Below, in pieces: positions 23,446 to 33,059 of a stretch of DNA of 58,273 bases. The first letter of the stretch is position 1, and each line of letters starts with the position of its first letter. The notes beneath the pieces were generated by a model that did not search any database, was not told the DNA's origin, and saw only the letters and a list, made by a program, of their open reading frames with translations. Origin of the DNA: an uncultured Collinsella sp. (GTDB lineage: Bacteria > Actinomycetota > Coriobacteriia > Coriobacteriales > Coriobacteriaceae); assembly GCA_902479065.1 (NCBI GenBank), contig CABSNM010000013.1, positions 1 through 58,273 of the forward strand, read 5' to 3'. A program made the translations under genes and the position numbers.

Positions 23446-24951
23446 ATGCCCAAGAAGCACCTCGATTTCAAGCGCATGCTTGACGATACTGATTTTTCTG
23501 ACCCCTCTAGCATCGAGCGGTATGCTGCCAATCTCGACGGGATGACGTTTCGCGATATTCTTGAGCTTGGTATTGCGCCGGAGGGGGAGAGCGCGCCCAA
23601 GGACTTTGGCTCCAAAAAGTACAAGGGCGGTATGGGGACCCTGATCGAGGAGCGTTACTTTGGCTACAAGGCCAACAGCGACGACCGGCCGGACTTTCCC
23701 GAGGCGGGTGTCGAGCTCAAGGCAACGTGTTTTGACGTACTTAAAGACGGTCGTAAATCTGCCGGTGAACGTCTTGTCCTGACCATGATTCCTTACGACC
23801 GTCCCGTTTCGCTCGACTATGACAATTCGCACCTCAAGACCAAGCTCAGCAATATCCTGTTGATTTACTATGGCCGCGATCGTTCCATCGATAAATACGA
23901 CCAACGCATTGAGCGTGCGGTCATGGTTCGTCTGCCCGAAGAGGATATGAAGATCATCCGCGCTGACTACGAGAAAATCATTTCGTACATTCAGGATGGT
24001 CGCGCAGACGAGCTGTCGGAGGGCATGACCACCTACTTGGGCGCATGCACAAAGGGCGCAACCGAAGCGACAATGTGGGTCGACCAGTACTACGAGTACT
24101 TCAATACCGATACGGGCGAGATCGAACGCCGTCGCGCGAAGCGCCGCGCCTTTTCTCTCAAACGCTCGTACATGGACTATGTGCTTCATGCCTATGTTCT
24201 CGGTGCCCCGCGTATCGGCGAGAGCATCGTTCGAGGCGACGACGAGTCCATTGATTTCGAAAGTTACGTAACTGGACTTATCGAGCAACACTATGGCGAA
24301 ACTGATCGCCAGATTGCGGAGCAATACGGGTTGGAGTACACGGGCAATAAGGCGCAGTGGACAACGCTCGTCTATCGTATGCTCGGAATCAAAAACAATG
24401 CTGCCGAGGAATTCGTCAAGGCAGGCATTTCCGTCCGAACCGTTCGAGTTAACAACAGGGGGCACATCGAACAGGCTATGTCGTTCCCACCGTTTGAGTT
24501 CAAGCGTTTGATCGAGGAAGACTGGGAAACGTCGCCTTTTCATGCGTGCCTTGAGACCAATCGCTTCTTCTTCGTTGTGTTTCGCGAGGACCACGATGGC
24601 GTGCTGCGTCTCGACCGTTGTTTGTTCTGGGCGATGAGAGAAAACGAAATCGAAGGCCCTGCGAAAGCTTGTTGGGATGAGACGCGAAAGGTAATACGTG
24701 AGGGCGTTGAGCTCAACCCGTATCGGGATGCAAGCGGAAAGCTCAAAGTGACTAACAATCTGCCCGGTATGGCGGACAACCCAATTGTTCACGTTCGCCC
24801 GCATACGTCAAAAGCGGCTTACAAGTTTGCCGATGGAACAGAGATCGGTGACATCGCAAGGAATGCTTGCGAACTGCCCGATGGGCGCTGGATGACGAAG
24901 CAATCGTTCTGGTTCAACAAGGGCTATCTGGAGCACATTCTGGGGCTGTAG
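23446..24951 (+). CDS. Sau3AI/MutH-family type II restriction endonuclease
   Basis: A 501-residue nuclease. The N-terminal MutH-type domain has KGGMGTLIEERYFG with Glu69, then Asp83 and Glu90-x-Lys92 (DFPEAGVELKAT). The Asp-x6-Glu-x-Lys spacing equals that of MutH (D70, E77, K79) and Sau3AI. The C-terminal half should be the second, allosteric MutH-like domain of Sau3AI, which is about the same length. Sau3AI and relatives cut at GATC. ATG 23446 is chosen because CGGAGGT sits five bases upstream; an in-frame ATG at 23386 lacks a ribosome site. With the divergent methyltransferase it forms a complete restriction system. Confidence 0.92.
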   Translation: MPKKHLDFKRMLDDTDFSDPSSIERYAANLDGMTFRDILELGIAPEGESAPKDFGSKKYKGGMGTLIEERYFGYKANSDDRPDFPEAGVELKATCFDVLKDGRKSAGERLVLTMIPYDRPVSLDYDNSHLKTKLSNILLIYYGRDRSIDKYDQRIERAVMVRLPEEDMKIIRADYEKIISYIQDGRADELSEGMTTYLGACTKGATEATMWVDQYYEYFNTDTGEIERRRAKRRAFSLKRSYMDYVLHAYVLGAPRIGESIVRGDDESIDFESYVTGLIEQHYGETDRQIAEQYGLEYTGNKAQWTTLVYRMLGIKNNAAEEFVKAGISVRTVRVNNRGHIEQAMSFPPFEFKRLIEEDWETSPFHACLETNRFFFVVFREDHDGVLRLDRCLFWAMRENEIEGPAKACWDETRKVIREGVELNPYRDASGKLKVTNNLPGMADNPIVHVRPHTSKAAYKFADGTEIGDIARNACELPDGRWMTKQSFWFNKGYLEHILGL

Positions 24952-25007
24952 CGTTTTGGGATTGTTTAACGATCGAGCTCCTGCTCCTCAATGCCTCGAT
25001 GTCATCT

Positions 25008-25694
25008 CTACAAATAAACCCCCTCACCGAGTTGCTTGTGGAACTCGGCGTGATGGTCTTGTGCCCAGGTAAAGAGCGCCTGGTCAAAGTCGGTGCGTGT
25101 GGCTGGGACGCCAAAGACGCCGGCAACTTCGACGCGTATAAACTCCAGTGCCGGCAGCTTGTTGATGGCAGTGAGGGCAAACGGGGACGAGGGCTCCTCG
25201 AACAGATGGCGGCTGCCTTGCAGCGCGTCGCAACTGGTGCACGTGTTGCCGAGCGACGGGGCTTTGGAGGCTCGCGCGCCTACGGACTTGTAGCCGCAGC
25301 GCTTATGAAGGTAGTCGCGGATCTCGCCCGGTACGCAGCCAAGAGCGGGCACGATGGCGAGTGCGTTGGCGTTGGCCGTGTCGATGGCAATGTACCCGGC
25401 TTCGTTGGGCGCGTGCGCGATGGCGATGCTCTCGTCGTTATCGGTTCGATAGGGAATGCCGAAGGCCGCGACCGAGGTCTCTTTGTGACACTTCCAGCAC
25501 TCGCGCTTGCCCAGTACTAGATATATATACGGCGCTGAGGGGTCGGATCGGTCAACACCGGGCAGCCACTCGGCAAAGGGCTCGGGGTTGACGCCGCTGG
25601 GTACATACCAGATCTTCTTGGTCCGGTCCCATTTGGCGCCCAGCGCCTTGGCTTCTTCTTTGTGCGAAAAGGGGACATCGAGCTCGGTGCGCAT
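25008..25694 (-). CDS. DUF5710 domain protein
   Basis: A 228-residue protein whose N-terminus is a DUF5710 domain (ELDVPFSHKEEAKALGAKWDRTKKIWYVPSG), a small beta-rich module often found in primase- or mobile-element-associated proteins. A possible metal site CWKCHKET follows at about residue 65, with further cysteines (CTSCDAL) near 150. AAGGAG precedes ATG 25694. Convergent with the nuclease gene and separated from it by 56 bp. Its role is unknown; its position makes it part of the accessory island. Confidence 0.75.
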   Translation of the reverse strand: MRTELDVPFSHKEEAKALGAKWDRTKKIWYVPSGVNPEPFAEWLPGVDRSDPSAPYIYLVLGKRECWKCHKETSVAAFGIPYRTDNDESIAIAHAPNEAGYIAIDTANANALAIVPALGCVPGEIRDYLHKRCGYKSVGARASKAPSLGNTCTSCDALQGSRHLFEEPSSPFALTAINKLPALEFIRVEVAGVFGVPATRTDFDQALFTWAQDHHAEFHKQLGEGVYL

Positions 25695-25943
25695 GGCGGC
25701 TCCTTGGTGCTGCAGGTGCAAGTGGCTCAAGGATACCGCAGGACGCAGACATCGCGGCGTTTTGCTGAGGAGTTGCGGCTCGGATGGGTTCGAGACGCGT
25801 TGGCCTCGGCCTCGGTGGCTATTGACGCGGTTTTGATTGACTGCAGAGTCAGCCGGGATAGGCACTTGGGTCGCTGACGCGGTTTTGTGTATGGGCAGGG
25901 TGGTTGCTTGGGCGGTTGGAGCTGCCAGCTGATTTGGCGACAT
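25695..25943. other. Non-coding stretch
   Basis: Between the DUF5710 start and the tRNA-Val terminator I see no supported gene. Open frames here lack ribosome sites. The DUF5710 promoter should be within it, but I cannot place it. Confidence 0.4.
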
Positions 25944-25982
25944 AAAACAAAACAGCCCAGAGGACATAGCCTCTGAGCTGCG
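25944..25982 (-). terminator. Terminator of tRNA-Val
   Basis: On the minus strand CAGCTCAGAGG pairs with CCTCTGGGCTG and is followed by TTTTGTTTT. Confidence 0.85.
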
Positions 25983-25989
25983 AACATTT

Positions 25990-26064
25990 GGTGGGCGTTA
26001 GAAGATTTGAACTTCTGACCTCTTCCGTGTCAGGGAAGCGCTCTCCCCCTGAGCTAAACGCCCG
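25990..26064 (-). tRNA. tRNA-Val(GAC)
   Basis: The minus strand folds as a complete tRNA: acceptor GGGCGTT/AACGCCC, D arm AGCTCAGGGGGAGAGC, anticodon stem CTTCC/GGAAG with loop CTGACAC (anticodon GAC), and a T arm with GTTCAAAT. The discriminator is A and the CCA end is encoded (25992-25990). It reads GUC and GUU. Confidence 0.96.
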
Positions 26065-26352
26065 ATCAAGGGTGCGCAAGCGCGCAAGGGATAATATAAC
26101 GGAGCCTGAACTCGGTGGCAAGAACATTTTTAAAAATCGCTTACATTGTGGAATTCGGGGGCTTTGTCGCATCCATTTCAAAAGAGCCTGCTGCCGCGAT
26201 TTGGCTGTCGCATAATGCAAGGCCATTGCGGTATCGAGCTATGGAAAGACGCCTGCGGAATTGTCCTACCGATAAGCGGACAAGCCTCCAGCTGGTGACT
26301 TCGCCGTGGTAAGGTAAGCCGAATTGTTTCCAGGCTGTTTCGGGGGAGTGGA

Positions 26353-27375
26353 ATGAGCAAAGAGTGTGTCGAGCAGGTCGAAGGCGCAGGGGCTTCGGTG
26401 CCGATGACCGATATATCGAACATTGATGTGCCCGAGGGCACCGACGAGCTCAGCCGCAACACCCGTCGCGCATGGCGCGACCGCCTGAACAGCGCTTCGA
26501 CGCGCAAGATGATCACGGGCGTCTTGGCTACGCTGGTGGGCGGTTCGTTTTGGGGCTTCTCGGGCACCAGCGCGAGCTTTCTGTTCGATACCTACCACGT
26601 CGATACCTTGTGGCTTATGAGCGTGCGTCAGATTCTCGCCGGTCTACTCTTTATGGCCGTGGTTGTTACGCGCGACCGCGAGCGCCTGATTAAGCTCTGG
26701 ACCACAGCCGCCGATCGCAAGCAGCTGCTGCTCTTTACCGCCTTTGGCCTGCTGTTCAATCAGTTTTGCTATCTTTCGGCCGTGCGTCTGACGAACGCCG
26801 GAACCGCGACGGTGCTCCAGTGCCTGCAGCTCGTTATCATCATGGGCTACACCTGCGTGACCGATCGTCGCATGCCGCGTACTCGAGAAGTCATCGGCAT
26901 CGGTCTGGCTCTGGGTGGCACCTTTTTAATCGCCACCGGTGGCGACCCCACCAGCCTGAATATCTCGCCGCTCGGCCTGATCGCGGGTCTCATGTGTGCG
27001 GTCAGCGCTACATGCATGGCGGTGATTCCCGCCAAGATCCTGCCCGAATACGGCAGCCCCATCGTCACGGGCTCGGCAATGCTCACGGCGGGCGTGGTCT
27101 CGTGTTTCTTCGTGCAGCCTTGGGCGCATATGCCGGCGCTCGACGCTGCCGGCGTCGAGGCGCTCGCGGTGTTCGTGGTTATCGGCTCGTTTTTTGCTTA
27201 CATGCTCTATATGCAGGGCGTTAAGGACATCGGCTCGGTACGTGCGAGCCTCATCGGAACTGTGGAGCCGGTTTCGGCGACCATCACCAGCGCCGTTATG
27301 CTGGGCACGGTGTTTTTGCCGACCGACCTTATCGGCTTTGCCATGATCATCGTGATGATGTTCCTCACGGTGTAG
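26353..27375 (+). CDS. EamA/DMT-family transporter
   Basis: A 340-residue membrane protein with ten predicted helices in two EamA repeats. A hydrophilic N-terminal extension of about 50 residues precedes the first helix (ITGVLATLVGGSFWGFSGTSASFLF). Its second EamA repeat ends MQGVKDIGSVRASLIGTVEPVSATITSAVMLG, characteristic of the family. It is related to, but distinct from, the protein at 189-1271. GGGGGAG precedes the ATG. Monocistronic; substrate unknown. Confidence 0.88.
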   Translation: MSKECVEQVEGAGASVPMTDISNIDVPEGTDELSRNTRRAWRDRLNSASTRKMITGVLATLVGGSFWGFSGTSASFLFDTYHVDTLWLMSVRQILAGLLFMAVVVTRDRERLIKLWTTAADRKQLLLFTAFGLLFNQFCYLSAVRLTNAGTATVLQCLQLVIIMGYTCVTDRRMPRTREVIGIGLALGGTFLIATGGDPTSLNISPLGLIAGLMCAVSATCMAVIPAKILPEYGSPIVTGSAMLTAGVVSCFFVQPWAHMPALDAAGVEALAVFVVIGSFFAYMLYMQGVKDIGSVRASLIGTVEPVSATITSAVMLGTVFLPTDLIGFAMIIVMMFLTV

Positions 27376-27524
27376 CTGGCGCCGCCGCCAAGACAGAAAA
27401 GGTGTTGTGCCACATTTTCGCCAATTGATGTCCGTGTCTGGAGTTTAGCTGTCGATGCCCAAAATGCCATAAACTAGCAACGTTATGGACTTTTTCATTG
27501 CGACTCAATTGCGAGGATTTCTTT

Positions 27525-29837
27525 ATGGCTGGTAATCACTTTAAGAGCAGCGATAGCGGCCGTCCTGCAGTTCCGCCGCGTCCGAACGGGGCTGGTAAGG
27601 CCGGCACGCCGGGCGGCGCTGGACAGGGCGGTTCCGGTAAGCGCGTGTCCCCGGGCGAGACGGCGATGTTTACCGCTCTGTACGAGCAGTCTCAAAAGGC
27701 AAAAAAGACCGGCCGTGCAAGAGGGAATGTCTTTGCGGGCGGTGCAACCTCCACGTCGCAGCCGAGCGGGGCTCCTTCGGCACCTGCGAACAACGCAGGT
27801 GCTGTCAACGCCGCGAATACCGACGGCAACGTTAATGCTGGCAGGGCCGCCAACAATACTTCCTCTTCCGGTGGCGTGGGGCTTACGGGTAACCTTGGCA
27901 CGATTTACACCGGCGCCTCCGAGACTGGCACGTTCGCCCGCCTGGATGATAGCGGTGTCGAGTTTGCGGGCTCGGGTTCCAAGGAAGATTATTACGATTT
28001 TGGCTTGAACTACGGTGGCGACGCTTCGTCGAGTTCGACCTCTGACGGTCTGGTCCGTCATCGCCATCGCAAGGGCGAGCGCAAAAAGCGTCACACTGGC
28101 GCCATTATTGCCGCTGTAGTCGCGGTGCTTCTCGTTGCGCTTGGCGCAAGCGGCTTTATGCTGCTTAACTCGGCAAAGACCGTAAAGAGCGAAGCGAAGG
28201 AGGCTGTCGAGATCGTCGGTGGCCTTAAGGACAAGGTCACGTCGGGCGATTTTTCGACGCTGCCTGACGACGCGAAGAAGATCGATGAGCTCTGCGACAG
28301 CATGAAGGCGGAGACCTCGAGCCCGCTGTGGACGGCGGCTTCATTTATCCCGGTGTATGGCAGCGATATCAATGCGGCCCGCACCATGATCGACGCCCTG
28401 TCCGATGTCTCGAGCAACGCGCTGGTTCCCATGGCCGATAACCTTTCGCAGGCCACGCCCGGCAAGCTGTTCCAGGATGGGACCATCAACGTGTCCGCAC
28501 TGCAGGCGGTCGCCGATTCGCTCTCCGATAGCTCGAAGGTGTTCAAGAGCGTCAACGAGAAGATCCAGGGCATTGGCGATACTCATATTTCCCAGGTGAC
28601 CGAGTTGGTCGATAAGGCCAAGGACGGCTTTGCCACCCTCAACGGCGCGGTTGACGCGGCGGAGAAGGTCGCCCCCGTCCTTCCCCAGATGCTCGGCGCC
28701 AACGGCCAGACGCGCAACTACCTTGTGTACGCCATGAACAACGTCGAGATTCGTGCCTGCGGCGGCTTTGGCGGTTCGCAAGGTTTGATTTCGGTCACCG
28801 ACGGCCAGATGTCGATTGGCGAGTTTGTTCCCCGCATTGGACTCAGCGAGGATGAGGCAGTCGAGAGCGTCGACGAAGAGGATGAGGCGCTGTTCGGCAA
28901 CCACAGTAACCTGTACAACTCGGGCAATACCTATTCGCCTGATTGGCCCCGCAACTCGCAGCGTGTCGCCGCGCTGTGGAAGTCCCAGTATGGACAGGAC
29001 GTTGATGGCGTCATCGGTATCGACCCGGTGTTCCTGCAGCATCTGCTGGGCCTGGTCGGTAACGTGTCACTGCCCGACGGAACGGTTGTCGACGGCACCA
29101 ACGCCGCAAAGGTCCTCATGCACGATGTGTACTGGAACTATCCGGTCGAGGAGTCGGACGGCATCTTTGCATCCGTCGCCAGCGCTGCCTTCGACAAGGT
29201 CCTTGGCGGTATCGGCGATGTCGATGTTACGAAGCTTGTCAGCGCCGTTGAGCGCGGTGCCGAAGAGGGCCGCCTGATCGCGTGGATGAGAAACGATGAT
29301 GAGCAGAATGCCATCAAAGAGACGGGCATTGACGCTTCGCTGCCCGATCCGGATGATCCGAGTGCCGATCCCGTTGCCGGCGTTTACTTTAACAACCTGA
29401 GCTTCTCCAAGCTCGACTGGTATCTGAACGCCGACACTCAGGTTGGTCAGGGCGTGAAGAACGGCGACGGCACGTGCTCCTATCGCATCACCGTTACCCT
29501 GACGAACATCATGACGCAGGAGGAGGCTGGCAAGCTGCCCGACTACGTTGCGGCGAGCGCGCCCGATGCCGCGCGTGACGACGAGCGTCTGAATGTCTCG
29601 TTGTTTGCCCCGACGGGTGGCAACATCAGTGACCTTACGGTTGAGGGTACCCAGTTTGGTCTTGGTGCCGCTACGTGGCATGGAATCCCCTTCTATTCGG
29701 GCACCGTTGACCTGCATGCTGGCGAGACGACGACGATCACGTATACGCTGACCACGTCGGCCGAGGCGGGGGACAAGCCTCTTACGCTGCGTCAGACCCC
29801 TACATGCCAGGCGGCTCGCGACAGCGCGTCGGCGTAG
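27525..29837 (+). CDS. DUF4012 domain membrane protein
   Basis: A 770-residue protein with about 190 Gly/Ser/Asn-rich, low-complexity residues at the N-terminus that end in a basic patch (RHRHRKGERKKRH). One membrane segment follows (IIAAVVAVLLVALGASGFMLL), then a long extracytoplasmic part with the DUF4012 core (NYLVYAMNNVEIRACGGFGGSQGLISV). Topology is cytoplasmic N-terminus and exported C-terminus. The function of DUF4012 proteins is not established; they occur in Gram-positive envelopes and near polysaccharide genes. ATG 27525 has GAGG about seven bases upstream. It lies upstream of glmM, separated by a terminator. Confidence 0.85.
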   Translation: MAGNHFKSSDSGRPAVPPRPNGAGKAGTPGGAGQGGSGKRVSPGETAMFTALYEQSQKAKKTGRARGNVFAGGATSTSQPSGAPSAPANNAGAVNAANTDGNVNAGRAANNTSSSGGVGLTGNLGTIYTGASETGTFARLDDSGVEFAGSGSKEDYYDFGLNYGGDASSSSTSDGLVRHRHRKGERKKRHTGAIIAAVVAVLLVALGASGFMLLNSAKTVKSEAKEAVEIVGGLKDKVTSGDFSTLPDDAKKIDELCDSMKAETSSPLWTAASFIPVYGSDINAARTMIDALSDVSSNALVPMADNLSQATPGKLFQDGTINVSALQAVADSLSDSSKVFKSVNEKIQGIGDTHISQVTELVDKAKDGFATLNGAVDAAEKVAPVLPQMLGANGQTRNYLVYAMNNVEIRACGGFGGSQGLISVTDGQMSIGEFVPRIGLSEDEAVESVDEEDEALFGNHSNLYNSGNTYSPDWPRNSQRVAALWKSQYGQDVDGVIGIDPVFLQHLLGLVGNVSLPDGTVVDGTNAAKVLMHDVYWNYPVEESDGIFASVASAAFDKVLGGIGDVDVTKLVSAVERGAEEGRLIAWMRNDDEQNAIKETGIDASLPDPDDPSADPVAGVYFNNLSFSKLDWYLNADTQVGQGVKNGDGTCSYRITVTLTNIMTQEEAGKLPDYVAASAPDAARDDERLNVSLFAPTGGNISDLTVEGTQFGLGAATWHGIPFYSGTVDLHAGETTTITYTLTTSAEAGDKPLTLRQTPTCQAARDSASA

Positions 29838-29874
29838 GGTTTTTCTGGTAGCGCAGATAATCGAGTACCATTTT

Positions 29875-29907
29875 GGGGCGGACAGGCAATCTGTCCGCCC
29901 CTATTTT
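29875..29907 (+). terminator. Terminator between the DUF4012 gene and glmM
   Basis: GGGGCGGACAG (29875-29885) pairs with CTGTCCGCCCC (29891-29901), followed by TATTTTG. The glmM ribosome site starts within a few bases, so the hairpin may also act as an attenuator. Confidence 0.8.
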
Positions 29908-29920
29908 GTAAGGAGAGCGC

Positions 29921-31252
29921 ATGAAGTACTTTGGCACCGACGGCTTTCGCGGTGAGGCCAACGTTGGGCTGACGGTAGAGCACGCTTATAAGATTGGCCG
30001 TTTTGTGGGCTGGTATTACGGCGCCAACCGCGAGCGCAAGGCACGCGTGATCGTGGGCAAGGACACGCGTCGCTCGAGTTATATGTTTGAGGCGGCGCTG
30101 GTGAGCGGCCTGGTCGCGAGCGGTGCGGACGCCTATATGCTGCACGTGATCCCCACGCCGGGCGTAGCGCACCAGACCGTGGAAGGCTGCTTCGATTGCG
30201 GCATCATGATCAGCGCGAGCCACAACCCGTTTTGCGATAACGGCATTAAGCTCGTCAACAGCGACGGCTTTAAGATGGACGAGGACGTGCTGGAGCTCAT
30301 CGAGGACTACATCGATGGCAAGAGCGAAGTTCCGTTGGCCACGGGCAACCACATCGGTGCCACGGTGGACTACATGCAGGGCCGCAACCGCTACATTGCT
30401 TCGCTCATTGCAAGTGCGAACTTTTCGCTGCAGGGCGTCAAGATCGGTATCGACTGCGCCAACGGCTCGGCTTCCTCGGTGGCCAAGCCGGTGTTTGACG
30501 CGCTCGGCGCCGACGTGCGCGTGATCAATGCCGCGCCCGATGGTTTTAACATCAACGTCGACTGTGGTTCCACGCATATGGAGCGCCTGCAGCGCCACGT
30601 GGTGGAGCAGGGGCTGGACGTGGGTTTTGCCTACGACGGCGATGCCGACCGCTGCCTGGCCGTGGATGAGCGCGGTCGCGTGGTAGACGGCGACCAGATC
30701 CTGTACGTGTGCGGCGTGTATCTGAACAAGCACGGGCGACTCTCGGGCGGTACCGTGGTGCCGACGATTGCCAGCAACTTTGGCCTGGTCAAGTCGCTGG
30801 AGCTTGCCGGTCTGAGCGCCGTGACCAGCGGCGTGGGCGACCGTCACGTGTATGCCAAGATGCGCGAGGGCGGCTACAGCCTGGGTGGCGAGCAGACGGG
30901 CCATACGATCTTTGGCGATATCGAGCGCACGGGCGACGGCATTATGACCTCGCTGCGCGTGATGGAAGTGATTCGTGCCGAGCGCGAGACGCTCTCGCAG
31001 CTCACGGCTCCGTGCAAGCTGCTGCCGCAGGCGCAGGTGGCCGTGCACGTGGCGGACAAGGACGCCGCGCTCGAGAACATGGGCGTGCAGAACGCCATCG
31101 CCGAGGCCGAGGCTGCGCTGGCAGGCGAGGGCCGCGTGCTCGTGCGCAAGAGCGGAACCGAGTCGGTTATCCGCGTGCTGGCCGAGGCGCCCGACCAAGC
31201 ATCCGCCGATGCCGCCATGAGGCGCATCGCCAACGCGCTCGAGGCTCTGTAA
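29921..31252 (+). CDS. glmM: Phosphoglucosamine mutase
   Basis: A 443-residue alpha-D-phosphohexomutase. It converts glucosamine 6-phosphate to glucosamine 1-phosphate for UDP-GlcNAc and peptidoglycan synthesis. The phosphoserine loop ISASHNP puts the catalytic Ser at residue 100, the metal loop is DGDADR, the sugar-binding loop GGEQTGH is present, and the C-terminal phosphate loop is RKSGTESVIRV. The start KYFGTDGFRG is typical of GlmM. AAGGAG precedes ATG 29921. Essential in most bacteria. Confidence 0.97.
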   Translation: MKYFGTDGFRGEANVGLTVEHAYKIGRFVGWYYGANRERKARVIVGKDTRRSSYMFEAALVSGLVASGADAYMLHVIPTPGVAHQTVEGCFDCGIMISASHNPFCDNGIKLVNSDGFKMDEDVLELIEDYIDGKSEVPLATGNHIGATVDYMQGRNRYIASLIASANFSLQGVKIGIDCANGSASSVAKPVFDALGADVRVINAAPDGFNINVDCGSTHMERLQRHVVEQGLDVGFAYDGDADRCLAVDERGRVVDGDQILYVCGVYLNKHGRLSGGTVVPTIASNFGLVKSLELAGLSAVTSGVGDRHVYAKMREGGYSLGGEQTGHTIFGDIERTGDGIMTSLRVMEVIRAERETLSQLTAPCKLLPQAQVAVHVADKDAALENMGVQNAIAEAEAALAGEGRVLVRKSGTESVIRVLAEAPDQASADAAMRRIANALEAL

Positions 31253-31288
31253 GGTAGTCATTGGGGACGTTCTTAAACAACTAGGTGG

Positions 31289-31327
31289 AAAGGGGGCGCC
31301 GCGGATTGGTTCCGCGGCGTCCCCTTT
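31289..31327. terminator. Bidirectional terminator between glmM and the M32 gene
   Basis: AAAGGGGGCGCCGCGG and CCGCGGCGTCCCCTTT form a long stem with a 7-nt loop between convergent genes. Confidence 0.88.
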
Positions 31328-31349
31328 GCGTTGACGTGTCGGTTATGCC

Positions 31350-32924
31350 TTACAGCTCGTAGAGCGTGGTGAACTTGTCCTGCAGGTAGCTGCAGTAGTA
31401 GCGGGCATCGAACGCCATGCCGCATGCGCCCTTGATGAGTTCCGGCGCGTCCTTGGCGCGGCCCCACTGCCAAATGTGCTCGCCCAGCCAGGCTCGGACG
31501 GGCGCCAGATCGCCGCTCGCGCAGGCGCCGTTAAGGTCGACACCGTCGCGGCACATGGCCGGCACAAACATGGCATCGTAGGCACTGCCCAGCGCATACG
31601 TGGGGAAGTAGCCAAACGAGCCGCCGCTCCAGTGCGTATCCTGTAGGCAGCCGTGCGTGTCGTCGGGAACGGGAATGCCCAGGTACTCATCCATAAAGCG
31701 ATTCCAAAGCGCGGGGATGTCCTTGGCCGTGGCCTCGCCGGCAAACAGCATGCGCTCGATCTCGTAGCGCACCATAACGTGCAGCGGATAGGTGAGCTCG
31801 TCGGCCTCGGTGCGGATCAGCGAAGGCTGCGCGATGTTCACGGCGTGGTAGAGCGTGTCCTCGTCGACGTCGCCGTAGACCTCGGGTGCGTGGCGGCGCA
31901 GCACCTCGAGCAGCGGTCCCATAAAGGCACGGCTGCGGCCCACGGTGTTCTCAAAGAAGCGGCTCTGGCTCTCGTGGATGCCCATGGAGGTGCCGCCCTC
32001 CAGGCAGGTGCGCGCATAGGCGGGATTGACGCCCAGCTCGTACATGGTGTGCCCCGCCTCGTGGATGATGCTGTAGACGTTGGAGATGCAGTCGTCCTCG
32101 TAGATGTGCGTGGCGATGCGCGCGTCACCCACGGCAAAGCCCTCGCTAAACGGATGCTCGGTAAAGGCAAGCGTGGTGTCGTCCAGGTCTAGGCCGACGA
32201 GCTTCATAAGGTCAAAGCTCATGGCGCGCTGGGCGGCCTCGGGCACGCGGGCATGCAAAAAGTCGGCAGCGGGCTGCTGGCCGCGCTCGCCGATGGCGTG
32301 CACGAGCGGCACGACCGTGGCCTTAACCTCCTCGCAAAACGCGTCGAAGCTCTTGGCAGAAAGGCCGCGCTCGTACTGGTCGAGCCAAACGTCGTATGGG
32401 TCGCGCTTGGGGTCCATGAGCTCGGCCTGATGCTTAAGCTGGGCGACGATTCTATCCACATAGGGCTCAAAGCTCGCCCAGTCATTGGCCGTCTTGGCCT
32501 TGTGCCACACGGCATCGGCCTCGCAGGTGAGCCTGGTCCAGGCCTCGGCTTCTTCGGTGGGAATGGCGCTTGCCTCGCGCTGGTCGCGGCCGAGCACGCG
32601 AATCTCGTCGAGCAGCTGCGGGTCGTCGATCTTGCCGCCTGCAACCGTCTCACGCGCGAGAGAGCGCACGAGCTCAACGGACTTTTTGCTGGTCAGGAGC
32701 TTGTGATGTTCGCCGGCAAGGGTGCCCATAGCATCGGCGCGGGCCGCGGCGCCGTTGGCGGGGGCAATCGTCGCGCCATCGAACTCGGCAATCTTGAGCA
32801 GGTACTCGCGGGTCCACAGTTTGCCTTCGAGCTTGCGGAGCTTCTTGACGGCCTTGCCCGTCTTGGCGCTCTTAGAGGCCTTGGCCACGGCGGCCTTGGC
32901 CTTCTTATCGAGTTTCTTTCCCAT
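31350..32924 (-). CDS. M32-family metallocarboxypeptidase (Taq carboxypeptidase-like)
   Basis: A 524-residue cytoplasmic zinc carboxypeptidase that trims amino acids from peptide C-termini. The zinc motif is HEAGH (IIHEAGHTMYELGV), followed by the family motif HESQSRFFENTVGRS. Upstream are the HPF motif and a DAR-x-(A/T)T segment (EHPFSEGFAVGDARIATHIYEDD). The first 30 residues are very Lys/Ala-rich (KKAKAAVAKASKSAKTGKAVKK), an unusual basic extension. AAGGA lies upstream of ATG 32924. Divergent from the pheST leader. Confidence 0.95.
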   Translation of the reverse strand: MGKKLDKKAKAAVAKASKSAKTGKAVKKLRKLEGKLWTREYLLKIAEFDGATIAPANGAAARADAMGTLAGEHHKLLTSKKSVELVRSLARETVAGGKIDDPQLLDEIRVLGRDQREASAIPTEEAEAWTRLTCEADAVWHKAKTANDWASFEPYVDRIVAQLKHQAELMDPKRDPYDVWLDQYERGLSAKSFDAFCEEVKATVVPLVHAIGERGQQPAADFLHARVPEAAQRAMSFDLMKLVGLDLDDTTLAFTEHPFSEGFAVGDARIATHIYEDDCISNVYSIIHEAGHTMYELGVNPAYARTCLEGGTSMGIHESQSRFFENTVGRSRAFMGPLLEVLRRHAPEVYGDVDEDTLYHAVNIAQPSLIRTEADELTYPLHVMVRYEIERMLFAGEATAKDIPALWNRFMDEYLGIPVPDDTHGCLQDTHWSGGSFGYFPTYALGSAYDAMFVPAMCRDGVDLNGACASGDLAPVRAWLGEHIWQWGRAKDAPELIKGACGMAFDARYYCSYLQDKFTTLYEL

Positions 32925-33059
32925 ACCTATATCCTTGATCTCGCAGACCGGACGCCACGGGTGGGCGTGCGGCCAGTTTGCACAGCTACCTGTCTTGTAC
33001 CCAGTGCGAACAAAACGGAACGCGGCGATATACTCGCAGAATGTGTTATCCTATAGCCC

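Noticed and set aside
23305..24804. N-terminal extension of the methyltransferase to 920 codons
   Set aside because: The extra 500 codons are antisense to the nuclease. Motif I would fall far from the N-terminus, and GTG 23304 has a ribosome site.
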